From contig JAULSN010000008.1 of assembly GCA_033439765.1 (NCBI GenBank), positions 2,418,001-2,482,000 of the forward strand: a stretch of 64,000 bases of DNA. The letters run 5' to 3'. The DNA comes from Lasiosphaeria ovina. Lineage: Eukaryota > Ascomycota > Sordariomycetes > Sordariales > Lasiosphaeriaceae. The notes beneath the pieces were generated by a model. The model searched no databases and had not been told where the DNA came from. It saw only the letters and a program-made list of their open reading frames with translations. A program made the position numbers and the translations under genes. This document shows positions 23,645 through 37,198 of this stretch, in pieces (position 1 is the stretch's first letter; every line of letters starts with the position of its first letter).

Positions 23645-26600
23645 TCAATCAACCCTCCCGTCGGCGATGGCCAGCCGTTGCTTTGTGGTCTTGGCCTTTT
23701 TACCGCCAGTCACTCGCTTTCGCTTTCCAGCAGGAGCGCCTGGTTCAACCACGGGAGTCGCTGTGCCCGAGGCTTTGTTATCGTCAAAGTTACCCTCTCC
23801 TACAAAAACTGGGGTCAGCACGGAGAAACTCGAATAAACGCCGTGGATATAGGAAACTCACCTTCATGGTACATCTCGTCCAAACTGACATCGGCGCCAC
23901 TCTCGGCCACCCGCTTCCGCTTCCCGCCTTTCTTCTTCTGCAGCTTGTCAAACTCGCCGCTCTCGAGAAGCTCTTTCTCGCGGCGTTCGATGAGCTCCGC
24001 CTGCTCGTCGTCCGCCAGCCACATGGCAATATCGCGGTTGCGGTTCTCGGGAGCCCTACGCCCAGAGAAGTCGACGCCGCCGCCAGATCCTGATGACCCG
24101 CCTGTGATGACGACACGCTGTACCTCTTCTTTCTGCATGGCACGCTTCCGAATCCGCTCCTCGATGGTACCGCGCGTGATCATGCGGTAAACAGTGACCT
24201 GCCTGGTCTGGCCGAGACGATGGGCGCGATCCATGGCTTGCGAGTCGATAGTCGGATTCCAGTCCGAATCGTAGAAGATAACAGTATCGGCCGACGTGAG
24301 GTTGATGCCGAGGCCACCGGCGCGAGTGGAGAGGAGGAAGATAAAGATCTCGGGCCTCGTCTGGAAATCTGCCACCGTGTCTCGTCGATCTTCCAGTTTC
24401 GTCGAGCCATCGAGCCGGCAGTACTTGTAATTCCGATACGTCAGATACTCCTCCATAAGGTCTATCATGCGCGTCATCTGGAAGTACAATAGTACACGGT
24501 GACCGCCTTCCTTCAACTCCCTCAAGAGCTTGTCCAACTTGGCAAGCTTGCCGGAGTCCGTGACGAATCGGCGCATAGAAGGAACAGTGATGTTGGTGAA
24601 TCGCCGCTTCTCGTTGTCTGGAGCAGGTAGTAGCGCGGGCGGTGGGTACCATTGGACAGGCACCTTCTGCGTGACAAGCGCCCTCTCGTCATGGAGCGAG
24701 GGTCCGAACAAAGTCTTGCGCATTGGCTTGTTGAACATTATGTCCTCGCGTTCAATCGCCGATCCACGGCCAAGACAGACAACATCAATGGGCGGGGCCG
24801 TGGCTCTGGGGGCCCCCGCTTGCTCAAGCCGCCCGAAGCCGAGATCGTCGTACGTGGCCCGGGCGACGTTCATCAGACTACCCAAAACGCCTTGTTCGGT
24901 GATATCGGCCAATGGTTTGCGGTCTTGCCGTTCGCGGATCTGAAACAAGGCATGCGCGGGAGTCCAGATCTTATCCTCCGGCTCGCTATAGGCCACATTC
25001 ATGTTGCCAAGCCGGTTTTCCTTTGTGGCAAGGCCGACAGCACGAGTGAAGATGTCGCTTTGGGCTGCCTGGCGAACTTCCTGCGGGCTGGTGTCCGCAA
25101 AACGGAGCCACGAAAAGTTGCCGCTCCCCTGTAGGCTGTCGCGGATGTTGTCCGGGGTCCATATATTCATCATCTGGTCCAGGTATTTGTTCCGGAACCC
25201 AGCCTTCGAGTTGTCAGGGCCAGCCTTCTGGATCCTTCCTCCGTCCCTCCAGACAAGTTTTGGTAGGTCGTACTCGATCAAATTGCGTGAGGAGTAACTG
25301 ACGGAGACGTTTGTGCCTTCGCGTATAAACGAGGCCGTCTCGGCGAAATAACTAAACGAAAAGCGCGAAGCAGTGTCGGCGCGTTCGAACAAATCGGGAT
25401 GGTTGCAAACTTTACGGAACTGCATGACAAGGTTCATGAGACTAGACGAGTCGTCATCTCCCAGCGTCGCCTTCTCAATCAAATCCATGATGCTGATCTG
25501 ATTGCGCAAATTTGCGTACATGGCCCGCTGGCGATACGTGAGATCGCAGAATATATCCAATTCAATCTTGTCACCGAGTTCTTTCTGAACATGCTTCTTG
25601 ACACGACGAAGCATGAAAGGCTTGAGGATCATGTGCAGACGCTTTAGCTGATCCTCGTTGAGCTTCGTATTGCTCGTTGCATGGGATTCGATGTCCTTGG
25701 AGAACCACTCGCTGAACTCGTCATGAGAGTCGAACAACGACGGCATGATGAAATGAAGGAGGGCCCAAAGTTCCTGCATGTTGTTCTGAATAGGCGTTCC
25801 GGTCAGAAGCAGGCGGTTTCGGCAGTGGAAGCCCAGCAGGCACTTCCACCGCGAGCTCTGGGAGCTCTTGATGGCCTGGGCTTCGTCGAGAATCATGTAC
25901 TGCCACTTCATCTTCTGGAAGTAGGCAACATCGGAAACGACAAGCTGGTAAGACGTCACCATGACATGGAAGTCGGCTTCCTTCTTGTATGTGGTGTGCT
26001 TGCGATCCCAGAACTTTCGCAGGACCTTGCGATCGCCCGCCGTACCCCAGTATGGGAGCACCTTAAACTGTGGAACGAACTTGGCGATTTCCTGCTGCCA
26101 ATTGTGCAAGGTGGACGCTGGCGCAACAACGAGGAAAGGGCCCCAAATGTCGTACTTTTCCGCGAGGTACGCCATGACGGAGATGGACTGGACAGTCTTC
26201 CCGAGACCCATTTCATCGGCGAGAATGCCGTTGATGCCCTGCTCGTACAAGTTAACCAGCCAGTTGAGGCCCTTGAGCTGATATTCTTTGAGCTGGCAGT
26301 TAAGCATCTTAGGCTGCTCAATCTCGACGTCACCCATGCCAGTGGGGTTCTGGAAGTTCATCTCGCCGTCCTCATCCATATCGTTCTCGCCCTTGTTGAA
26401 CTCTCTCGCCTTCTTCTGAGCTTCGGCAATGGCATTCTGGGCATTGGCAATGGCAGCCGCTTGGAGAGTTGACTCGTCGTCAGCGTCAAAGTCAAGGTTC
26501 TCAAAGTTTGTGACTTTGGAACCGACGGGCCCAGTTGGTTCGTCAATATCAAGCTCGTTCTCCGGAATCGTGTCCTTGTTGGCGGCGACTTCATCGGGGT

Positions 26601-29583
26601 GATCGGTGCTGCGCTCCACCTCATTGGTCTTGATCTTCTTGCCAATGAAATGGGAGTACAGCTCGGTCTGTGAGATAAGGAAATTCAGCTTTCTCTTCTG
26701 GCGAGCAGCCTCGCGATCTGCCTCTTCCTTTCGAGCATTCTCAAGTTCCTGCTTTTCAGCCGCCTTGCGGAGATCACGCTCCTCGCGCTCGTTGCGCTTC
26801 CAGAAGCCCATCATGTCGCGCATAACGCGCTTCGCCCGGGCTTGGAGATCCTTGGTGCCTTTGTTGGTCTTCAGCTGCCACCTCTTGGCCTCCTTGGACG
26901 CTAGGATGGCAGTTTTCTTGAGGTTGGATGTCTTCGTCGAGTACGAGTCGGTCGCCAATCTGAATACCTTGTTGACATCTTTCCTAGCGAGGTCACGCCA
27001 GATCTGGTCGTAGATCTGGTTGAAGCCCTTGGACAGGAATTTGAGCTCCAGGGGATCCTTGGGCTCCTCGACAACCTTCTCCTTCTCCTTCTCCTTGGGC
27101 TCTTTGGGTTCCTTGTTCTCCTTGTCCTTTTCGCCATCATCCTTGGGAACTTTGGTCTTGCTAAGCTTGATGCGGATCTTGCTGGTTTCCTCTTTGCTTG
27201 GCAATTCTTCGCCGGCATCCAGGGCAGCCTGGGCAGCTTCGGCAGAATCCTTCTCGGCCTGCTTTTGCTCCTTAGATTTTTTAAGTCTGCTACCAGTGCG
27301 GCCCTTGCCCTTGCCCTTGGCCGTCTCCGTGCTCTCGGCTTGGAAGGTTGACATGGTGCCGCCCTCCAGATTAGGTTCGATCGGGCCGAGATTGCGCGCA
27401 GGGCCCTTGATGCCCTTTTGCAGGATGAGCTTGGTCTGTTGGACCTTTTTGTTGGCACGCTCCGCCTCGCGCATGTACTTCAGCCTCTCGGACTCGTCCT
27501 GGGCAGCCGATGCTCGAGCAAGAGCGGCGGCCTTCTGTTCCATTGTAGTAGCCATCGACTTCTCGCGGCGCCTCTTGCGTTGCATGTCCTTCTTGCGCTC
27601 CTTCTCAGCGAATAGTTCGCGCTCGCGGACCTCTTGCAAAGCCTCGTCGTAATTGAGATCATCGAACCGCCTCTTACCAAGATCGGAATGCACCTTCAAC
27701 TTCTTAGACTCGGATTCGGTGAAGTCGCCCCGCCTCGGCTGGCGCTGGCTAAGGTCACGGTTATTCATCTCAGCTCGGCGGCGGAGAGAGCGCGCCTTCC
27801 AGACGCGTAGTTCTTCATCAAACGAGTCTTCGTCGACGTCTTCGGCTTCAAACTGCTCCATCAGCTCCCTGATTTTCTTCTCCTTGTCCGCAGAGAAGGT
27901 CTTGTGTTTTGGATGGCCATTGGCCTGTCGCTTGGTGGGAACGCGGAGCGTAGGGGTATCGTGTTTTGATGAGACTCTCCTCGAGACTTTTGGTGTTGAC
28001 CCCGAAGTCTTAGAATCTGTGATGCGTAGCTTTGTGGTACTCCTGCGCGGCTGCTTCTTCTCTTTCTCAACCTTTTCAGCCTTTTCGGTCTTCTCGGGCC
28101 GCTCGGGCTTTTCGACCTTGATGGGAGAGTCGTCCAAGTCGATAACGATGGGCGACTTCGCTCTCGGTTTCGAGGCAGGCTCGGCGCTTGAGAGAATATT
28201 CGAAAACGACATGACACCAGCGGTGCGGTTTGGGGTCTTCAATAAATGTCAGCGGAGAGGCCGTGGCAAAACCCATAGCCCTTGCATCGATGAATACTCA
28301 CACTGGATCCGGCAGAGGCTCTAGATGGCGGCGCCGGCGACTCGGTCCGCGCGAGGGACGGCAGTGCGGCCGAGATGGAACCGTTGGCGCCGTTGGCACC
28401 AGGACTGGGCATCGGTGCATGCCGGGCGCTAGGCGAAGCCATCTTGAGCGGCCGTGCGGATGGGGAGATGGATCCGGCAGCGGATGGATGGGAATGAGTG
28501 ATGGGGCTGCGTGGCGGAAAACTCGATGTCGCGGGCGAGGTATAGGCCCCGTTGTAATACTCGGTGGAGGTCTGGGAATAATTGTACGGATGGTCACGGG
28601 CCTAAAGTGGCGTGCAAATTTCGAGTTAGTGGTAAATTTTGGCACAATGGGCGCGTTGGTTGGCGATCAATGAGGCGGGTGCTCAGGAGCAATGTCGTCT
28701 GCAGAGAGAAAAAATGGGGGCGCTGGGATTGGCCATAGTCCGGCGGGCATGCAAACAAGCACGGCCAAGCTGTTGATGGCGGCGATGATGATGATGGGGA
28801 TGGGGATGGGGTTGGGGGAGATTGATGAGGAATGGCGGATGATGGTGGAAAGGATGGAAATGGTGAAAGTGGGCAATGGCATTGGGGTGCCCAAAGCTTA
28901 GGGAAGGAAAGGTATGGACAAACCTTTGGTGTCGAAGCCTGCGTCGCGTTGCGCCAGGAGGAGCCTGTGTCAGAAACCCTGCGTTCTCGCTCCGCCTTCG
29001 CCGTCTTGGTGTCGGCGGTCGGGTCGTAGAAGCTGCTGCTGGCCGACTTGTCGCGCGACGGCTCGCGGTCGCGCATATCAGTGGAATAATAGATGGACGG
29101 GGCGTGCAATGGCGATGGCGGCGGCGGTTGCAGGTTTAATGAGGTCGACACCGGACCTCCAGACGATGTTGCTGACGATGCGATGGTTGGTGGAGCCTGC
29201 AGCGGTGGTGGCGGCAGCGACGGCGCGGATGCTGACATGAAGGGATTGTTGATGATGGAGCGACTGCCTGGCTGCTGGCTGCTGCTGCCCACGCTCGACG
29301 ACGGCGGCGATGCAGCAAAGGGCAGAGGGGCGTGATGGAGGTCGGGATGCGTTGGCGACCGCAGATTGAAGGACGAGTGCGGCCGTGAAGGCGTTGGTGC
29401 TGTCCCTGGCGTGGTTGGCGGCCCATAGGCTGCTGCTCCCTGCGACGCCGAGCTCACAGGGTTTAGGATGTCGCGGAGTCCTCCTCGCGGCGGCCCGCGA
29501 TCTTCGCCTCCAGCTGCGGCGCCATTACTCCCGTCCTCATCAAAGTGAGGCGGCCGTTGCAGCACTGTCGAGAAGCGGTCCAT
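23645..29583 (-). CDS. INO80 chromatin-remodelling ATPase, 4 exons
   Basis: Catalytic subunit of the nuclear INO80 complex, a Snf2-family ATPase that slides nucleosomes and exchanges H2A.Z. Exons are 29583-28924, 28601-28302, 28236-23862 and 23799-23645 (1829 residues, in the normal range for fungal INO80). The disordered Ser/Pro-rich N-terminus contains [10 protein letters not shown], and Lys/Glu-rich coiled regions follow. The DBINO domain ([20 protein letters not shown], then [16 protein letters not shown]) precedes the ATPase. ATPase motifs: DEMGLGKT (Walker A), DEAQAIKS (motif II), [21 protein letters not shown], then the long INO80-type insertion, and the C-terminal lobe with [11 protein letters not shown] and [17 protein letters not shown] basic C-terminal tail ([15 protein letters not shown]) lies in the last small exon. 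All catalytic motifs are intact. Confidence 0.97.
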
Positions 29584-32105
29584 GTTGCAGGCCCGGCTTC
29601 AAGTTCCTCGCCAAATTCCAGTCCCAATTCCAATCCGCAGCGAGTTATTTTGCACGTTCTACAGGTTATGTGCGCCCCATCGAAGAGTTTGGTGGCGCGT
29701 CGCACTTCGCACGTCGGGGATCACGACACAGGGAGAAATCGACGACGGAGATGCAATCTAATGGCCGTGCAGGGTAGGTCGCGGCCGAATTCGCGTTGAT
29801 TTGGCGAGGGGAACAAATATTTAAATGGGTTGGGCCGTCGAAAGCAACACAAAATGCGTCCACGGCTTGGGCGGCCTGGGGGAGGGAGGGACAGCGCTGC
29901 GCAATAGGGGTGCAGCACACGATGCCGAACTCGGTGGGCCGGTTAAGGGTGGCGTCAACAACGAGGTTATCGCAAGAGACCGGACGAAATGGGAGGAGGG
30001 GAGGGGACGGCTTCGTCTAGGCGTTCGGGATTATTTTGTTGGCAGCCGCGTCGAACCGGCACTGGGGAGGAGCGAGAGGCAATCACCGACAACGGGCAAT
30101 CAGAGAAACAGCGCGCCTAGAGGCCAGGAGCTCAACCGCAGCGACGGCGGCGATGGTCTCGAAGGGGTGCAGTGGGACAGTGGTGATGTGATGTTGCGAA
30201 GGGACAAGACGTGCTGGGGATGGTGTTGGTTGCAAATCCGTGGGACAGCCGTGATTGCCAGGCTGGATGGCTCTATCGATTTGGCCACATCTGGCTTTGC
30301 TGCGCTGGTGTGCGCGTGGTCTTTCCCCCCCAAATGCCCCTTTGACACCCGCTTCTTCTCACCTCTCGCGAAGATTGATCCATCCATCCACCCAAGCATC
30401 CCATCCAGCAAAAATTAGTACCACCAGTCCACCCTACCCGCAAGACGTCAGCCCTCCCCGCTACGCCCACCCCCGCATTCTTGTTAGCAGCCCGCTTGTT
30501 CAGGTCCGGCTCCAAACCTCCAAGCCCCCAACCCACAAGACCGTGACAGCCCTGAAATGCTTCGAAAGCCAGAATATGGGGATTCTAATTTTCTCACAGA
30601 CACTCAAGGCAATCGGCGCCCGATGCGCATATTCCCCTAATAGTGTCTATCAATATATGTGACATGTATTTTAGTCCGAAGAGTTCTCTTGTTCGTCTGC
30701 TTTCATCTCAAGCGCAGTTTGTAGACGAGCCAACACTTCAGCGACCCGTCTCCACATTGTGCATCGGGGTTCTCGGGTTTCGAGGCCATCGCGAGATTAG
30801 CATCCCAACCCCAGAGCCCAGTTATCCTTGGCAGCGGCAACCTGCGCCTTAGGACCTCAGGGCCAAATTTACAAGTGGATCGTCAAAATCGAAAGGCATG
30901 TATTTCACATTTGACAGTTTACAGTCAATGAATCAACTCCGGCAGCCTTCCTTACACTCGTGATCTCCGGGTATCGCTTCAATTCCACCACCTGTTGAAT
31001 CGTGGACGCGGCGAACGCTGGGGATGTGATGTGCCCAGGCCAGGAGAATTGGGGGCGGCGACACAATATCCCGAAGGACCCAAGGTTCCGCCCGACAGGC
31101 ACAAATCAATCGCACAGGACGCGCGAACAACAAAGAAGAGAACAAAGGTACCGGGGGGGCGGGTGGGAAACGCGGGAAAGGGGTGGTGCTGGCGGCCGCA
31201 CTAACAGAGATATCACCACCCCTCCCTTGCCTGAGTGGGTTTTCTTCTCTGGGCCGGCCGCCGCGTTTTCTTCTTCAGCCCTGGTACGATTCCTTGATTG
31301 GTAACTGGGGCTGGGGGTATCCGCCGGGGCTGCATGCTAGTTCGTGCGCCCAGCAAGCCAGAAACATGGGAAAAAAGGCAACAAAAAACAAAACACATGC
31401 TAAAACCCGTAACTGAAGAACCTGCCCGCACCCATGGACCTGCCCTTTCTTCGTCTCTCCTGTCGGTTTATTCTGGTGCGACACCAGAACATATCCGATG
31501 GAACCGCCCACCCGTCTACGGGCTCAAAACCCCGGAACGATGCAAGCCCGATCCTCCTTTGCCAAGCGACCAAAAACAAACGGATACCAGCCCCAACCGG
31601 CAAGCCACATCAGGCAGTGCGGCCTGAGAGGCAAGCCTCAAAAACGAACCCCTCAGCACAAACACTAGAAACCCGAATTCAGTTGAGTTCCTCATATTAG
31701 TCATTTAAAACACTCTAGAGGGATTTTGTCGACGCTTTTTATTTACATTACACGTGCCAATCTTGTCAGGATCTCGACATAAAAAGATAACGGCCTAGAA
31801 GCATAGCTGTAAACGTACGCAAGATCCTGGTTTTGTATTACTCAGTATCTACATGCCTCTAATGAATGGTGGGGGTGAATCAAAAGCAGAGATAAATAAA
31901 AGTCTATCCCGTCCATCCTAGAAGCCACCGTCGCTGGCTCGAACTGAGCACCCGTCGCGAGCCTTTTTATTTGGCCCAGGAGCCCCAGAGCGGCCATCTT
32001 CCCCTTCCGCAGTCTCGCTTTTATCCGCCACTCTACTGCGGGCGGGCGGGCTCGATCATGACTGTCATTATTTGTGGTAACTGACTGCAATCTATAGCAA
32101 CCGCT
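29584..32105. other. Intergenic, INO80 promoter side, no supported gene
   Basis: About 2.5 kb upstream of INO80 and downstream of ARB1. It has GC-rich CpG-containing stretches near the INO80 start and a short ATCC-type repeat at 30370-30395. No open frame shows family features. Confidence 0.45.
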
Positions 32106-34133
32106 TCAAACCGCGCCGGCCGAAATCATCTTCTTCCGGAGATGGTTCTTGTACCCGGCTATCGTACCATCCCATACTTTGATGGTCTTGTTATCGCAGA
32201 CGAGAATCTGCTTGGCAATCTTGTCCAGAAGTCTGCAACAAATATTAGCAAAATGAAGCGTGTAAACCCGGATGGCTGAGTCGTGGCTTACCTGAAGTCG
32301 TGACTGACGACAACAACACCGCCGCTGAAGGCGTTGATGGCATCCGCCAAACTGTCAATTGTGGGAATATCGAGACCGTTGGTAGGCTCATCCAGCAGCA
32401 ACATGTTGGGCGACTCGATAGCAAGCAGAGCAAACACGATACGGCTCTTCTGTCCGTCGGAGAGGGTACCGATCAACGAGGTCTGGGACTCTCCAGTCAG
32501 GCCATAGCGACCAAGCTGTTGTCTCCAGTACTGGTAGTCTTGCGACTTGTGGCTGTACTTGTCGCGAACAAAATCGAGAGCCGACTTGGTCAGATCCAGC
32601 TGCTCAGCCGAATGCTGAGAGTACAGGCCCAACTTCAAGTGGGTGTGTCTGGTCACGGAGCCTTGGGTGGGCGAAAGCTTGCCGGTCATAAGACGCAGAA
32701 GAGTTGACTTGCCCACACCGTTGGGTCCCACGAGCGCCGTTCGGGAGTCCATATCGAAACCAAGGTCGAGATTCCGGTACAGGTCGTCCTTCGGGTTGCC
32801 CGAGTAGGAGAAGGTAACGTCGTCAAAGGACAGAACCGGGGGCGGCAGCTTCTCGACCTCAGCGAACCGGAAGGTGAATACCCTGTCGTTGGACACGGGC
32901 TGGATGAAGCCATCGGCCTCCATCTTGTCCAGGATCTTTTGACGGGACTTGGCCTGGCGGACCAAGTTGGCGTATGTACCGGCACTGGCAATGAATTTCT
33001 TGATGTGCGTAATTTCGTCTTGCTGCTTCTGGTACGCCTTCATCTGGTTGGCCTCCTGCTCAGACCGGGTCTTGACGTACGAGTCGTAGTTACCACCATA
33101 GTAGAGGAGCTTCTTGTCCCTCATGTCGATCATGGTTGTGCAGACACCATTGAGGAAATCCTGGGAGTGAGACACGAGAATGAGCGTGCGATCCCACTTC
33201 TTCATGTATTCCTCGAGCCACACGCAGGCCTCGAGATCCAAATGCGCAGTTGGGTCATCGAGGAGGAGCAGTGTCGGCTTGACGAAAAGGGCCTTTGCGA
33301 GCGCAACACGCATTCTCCATCCACCGGACATGTCCTTGGTCTTCTTGTGAATGGTAACCTTATCGAAGCCTAGACCGGTCAAGATCAAAGAGGCACGGGT
33401 TGCGAATGTCGAAGGGTCCATCTTCTCCATGTGCTAAATGACGGACATCGAGTTAGTACTGATGGAAAGGCTCGTCATGTCCGAATGGATTGCAGGGAGC
33501 ATATCATACCTCGTACAGGTCCATGAGGACGGCCGACTCGGGGCCCTCGTCCTCCAGTAGCTTCTCGGCCAGCTTGTCCAGACGCTCCATCTCATTCTCG
33601 GCCTCCTTGACGACCCACTCCAAAGCGCCCATGTCGCTCGGGGGTGCGCCCTCGTTAAGCAGGTAAATGTCGACGTGCTCGGGAATCGGGTACTCGCGGG
33701 CGGCAATGGCCTTCAAGAAGGTACTCTTACCGCACCCGTTCTCACCCAACAGGCCATATCTCCGGCCAAAGTTGAGCTCGAGGGTTCCGTCGGTGATCAG
33801 CACACGACCGTGAAACACCAGACTTGTGCTGGTAATTTTCACATCTTTGCTGGCGGGGGTGGAGGCGAGGACACCGGTAACGACACGGTCAGAAATGCCA
33901 TGCTTGTCCAGCTGGTCAGCCAACCGCTTGACCTCGTCCATCTTCTCGGCAGAAGTGGCGGGCTCGTCGGCTACGACTGGGTTTCCAAAGGCATCGATCT
34001 CGACCTCGGCGTCTGACCCCGTGTTGCTGGCATTCTTGGAGTTCGCCTTGGATCGCGAAGCGACTGTCTTCTTATCCTTGCCCTCGGCAGCCCGCTTCGC
34101 CAGGCGCTTCTCTTTGGAGGATGACGGCGCCAT
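32106..34133 (-). CDS. ABC-F ATPase ARB1, ribosome biogenesis factor, 3 exons
   Basis: Soluble twin-ATPase of the ABC-F class, orthologous to yeast Arb1/human ABCF2. It takes part in 40S and 60S ribosome assembly and export and has no membrane domain. Exons are 34133-33510, 33433-32292 and 32232-32106 (630 residues). The Lys/Ser-rich N-terminus is followed by ATPase 1 with GENGCGKST, signature [15 protein letters not shown] and Walker [13 protein letters not shown]. The DDPTAH variant also occurs in the yeast protein. The linker contains [20 protein letters not shown]. ATPase 2 has [23 protein letters not shown] and [11 protein letters not shown], then VVVSHDFR. The end reads [20 protein letters not shown]. 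Everything needed for activity is present. Confidence 0.98.
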
Positions 34134-37100
34134 TTTCGGGATTCTTCGTTTAGGCTGTGGTCGCTGGTAAAAAAACGTATTACTACATAGAAATGCGAAA
34201 TTCTAGCGAGCGTTTCGGAGGATCTTACTCTTTGTTCTCGACCAACAATGTAATGACCGAACGAAGAAAGATGGTGTGTTGGGTGGTGGGCGCCTTTGGT
34301 GGGCTGGAAAGCGGGAGGCAAAGAGGTGGGGGAATCAAGGCCTGGTTGGTGGGGCTTAGAATTTCGAAAATTTCTGATAACCGATAGCAGCCTGGTTGGT
34401 GCGTCAGGCACCAAGGCAGCAATCCGTTCGCAGAGTCACTCGACTCTGCTGAGTAGATCTGATTGTTCACGAGCGCTTGAATTTTCACTTTTCTCCAAAG
34501 AACAATCGCCGGCAAACATATTACCACCCTGCAAGACCTCAAGACGAATTTGTTTTGGAATTGCAGCACGCGCCCCATGTGCCCCTTCCAACGCCGTTGC
34601 TCTTCGCATGTTGGAACAAGTGACTGACGTCAGCTGCCAGCTGCCAACAGCCCCTCCCAAGCCCATTAGTAGCTTAGTCAGCAACCCCTGAACGTGTCAA
34701 CACCCAAGTCGCCGCGAGTCAGGGGGGGCTTCCTGGAATAACTGGGGCGCTCCGTCAAGCACGCCTGGTTGTGGCCAGACTTGACATTAAATGTAGCTAG
34801 CCACTTGGTCAAACTTTGACCTTAGGCCGCTAATTCTTCAGTGCACGGGTTTGGGATCCTCATTCTCCCGCAGCAGCAACCTCTGTCGTTTTGTATTTTC
34901 TGTCTGTCTGGCCCTCCTTTTAAGCTGGATCTCGGATGACCGAGGGAGGGCTAATCGTTGGGCGCGTTTAGGGACTAAAATTTTTGCAACAATATAGCCA
35001 AAATAACCTTCACCCTAGATCTATAGGAATTATATTTATTTCGAGTTTCTGACCAAGTATTACTCCATGTTTAAGAGGAACGCAAGAGTGGAAAATTCAG
35101 GGCCTACATTACCTTTATTAAGCAAGAGTTGATTTAACGTTACGTATATGTTAAAAGACTAAATCAACCTCTACAAAAAAATTGCCTTCGACTCCTGTCA
35201 ATAGTCCCTGAAACACAAAGCAACCAGCCAACGATTTGGACACAATGGACAGGATCGAGAAGGCAGAGGCAGACCACGCAAACGAAGTGGAAGTTCGGAA
35301 ATATTATCAAGATCGGGGACCGCTTGTTCAAAGAGAGGGGTGGCAGGCGGGTTGTGACTTCCGCCACCGGGAAGAGAGCCAGGAAGCTCATCATCAAACG
35401 GCCAGGCTCTGCGACTTGAGATAGCGACTAACAGAGCCAGTTGGAATGTCGACGAAATTATTAGCAGGCCTCCCCGTCTTGCAACGATGCTTTGTTCCAT
35501 AGTATTGAGGTGCTGGACAGAACTTTTGAGGTGTAGAATAATTTTAGCAGAACTGTTTCATATGAATTTTCAATCTTTTTGTTTTCCCGAGTGGGATAAT
35601 TACTATAGAAAACTCGTGTACATAAATCTATTCCAACAGTGCCTACTCATTATTTGCCTAGATATTTGTTAGGCTGCATGACTTATAACTTGCGATCGCC
35701 ACAAAGCCATCGGATATTTTCGACATCAAAGAAGAGTCACGACGCCAGCCTATTTTCCAACATATCGCCAGTAACACAACAGATGTTTTGAGGGTTGGGT
35801 CCATATAGCTGCTATTGCCCAGACCACTAAGCAACAGGGGTCTGTTTGTCTGCTCGTGTAACAGCAGGCTGCTATATTGTAACAACAGCCCCAGATTCAA
35901 GTCGGAGAGGATCAAAATGGTCTTCGGTCTCCCGTCTGCCCAGGCGGAACTCTTGATGGCGTCAAGTGTCTTTCTTGGTGGCTAAAAAAGCAAACGTTCG
36001 GGCCTAAAATCATAATTACATAGAGTGCGTGTTTCTGTTCATAGTTATGGAAAGAGCAAAGAAAAAAAAAAAAAGATCTCAAACAAACTGAGCCAGGCTG
36101 GAGAATGATTCAGCCTATCGAGAGCACGGGTAGATCGACCCCCCGACACCATCAGCCCGGAGACATCTATACTTCGAAAGCGGCACCAACAATGTCTTCA
36201 AAGACAATGCCCGTCAGTGATGATTATATCCAAACATGAGATCCAAGACCAAGCAGGCCAAGAAAGGCCAACCCATCCCGACCCAACAAGCAGCCAGGCA
36301 AAGCCATGTTCGCCGGCCCACCATCGGAACTTTTCCGCGGATCTGCACAATCCTTCCCGTGGCCGAGATTGCCGCCGCCATGGCCGCGCAGATGGCGGCC
36401 GGCCACCCCCCGTCTCGATCAGAACCCGTAATCCATCGCTGCTTAATTATTGTGCTAATTATTTCACGAGTGACACAAAATACATGACGACGCCTTCACC
36501 CCAACTTCCTTCTTCCGCCCGCAGGCCGCAATGCACAAGGTGTCCAACAAAGTTGAGCGAGCTTGCCAGCTTCATCGGAACTTGCCAGGACTTGATCAAG
36601 TTAACAGAGAATTAGTGGGCGGCCGGTGCAGTCTAATTGCGGCTGAGAGGGCTGTTTCATTATTTGGAATTCATCATTCATGTGATTTACCTACCAAGCC
36701 TCGTCATGCAATCTGACGGTCCCAACTCCTACGTTTGAACCGAAGCGCAAACACCATTTGACTAATCACAATGTAAACATGATCAGATACCCCCCGAATA
36801 GGAAATGTAAACCAGTTTCCGGACTATTGCCGAGCAATGAGATGACGGGCCCCCCGCCAAAAACCCCGTCGGCCACGGCCGCTGTTTGGGGCCGCCTAGT
36901 TTGAGGTCCACCTCTGAGGCACCGCGCCGCCCGGTACGCTGCGGCACGGCGAGGGACACCCAGAGAAGACGGACAGAGGACCTGCACACGCTCAAAACAG
37001 AAAAAGCTGGGCGCGGAACACAGACGTGCAAAAAAAACCATTTCAAAACTCAATTCCGAGGTTTCTCGCAATCTACAAAAAGCCAGACTCAGCCCCTTTT

Positions 37101-37198
37101 CCGCAGATAGTTACACGGCACCACCGCTCAACCATCCGCACCTGCACGCGCGCGCCCCCCGCCCCCACAAAACACACACACACATCACGCCGAGAACC
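34134..37198. other. Intergenic, partly AT-rich, no supported gene
   Basis: 3 kb without a convincing gene. 34970-35170 and 35470-35680 are AT-rich, with many stops in all frames, consistent with mutated repeat DNA. An A-run lies near 36060-36075. GC content rises again from about 36850, where the promoter of the nucleotidase begins. CA-rich leader sequence precedes the ATG at 37199. Confidence 0.45.

Noticed and set aside
27020..28324. Ser/Leu-rich plus-strand frames across INO80
   Set aside because: Antisense of the Lys/Glu-rich INO80 coding exon, a common compositional shadow.
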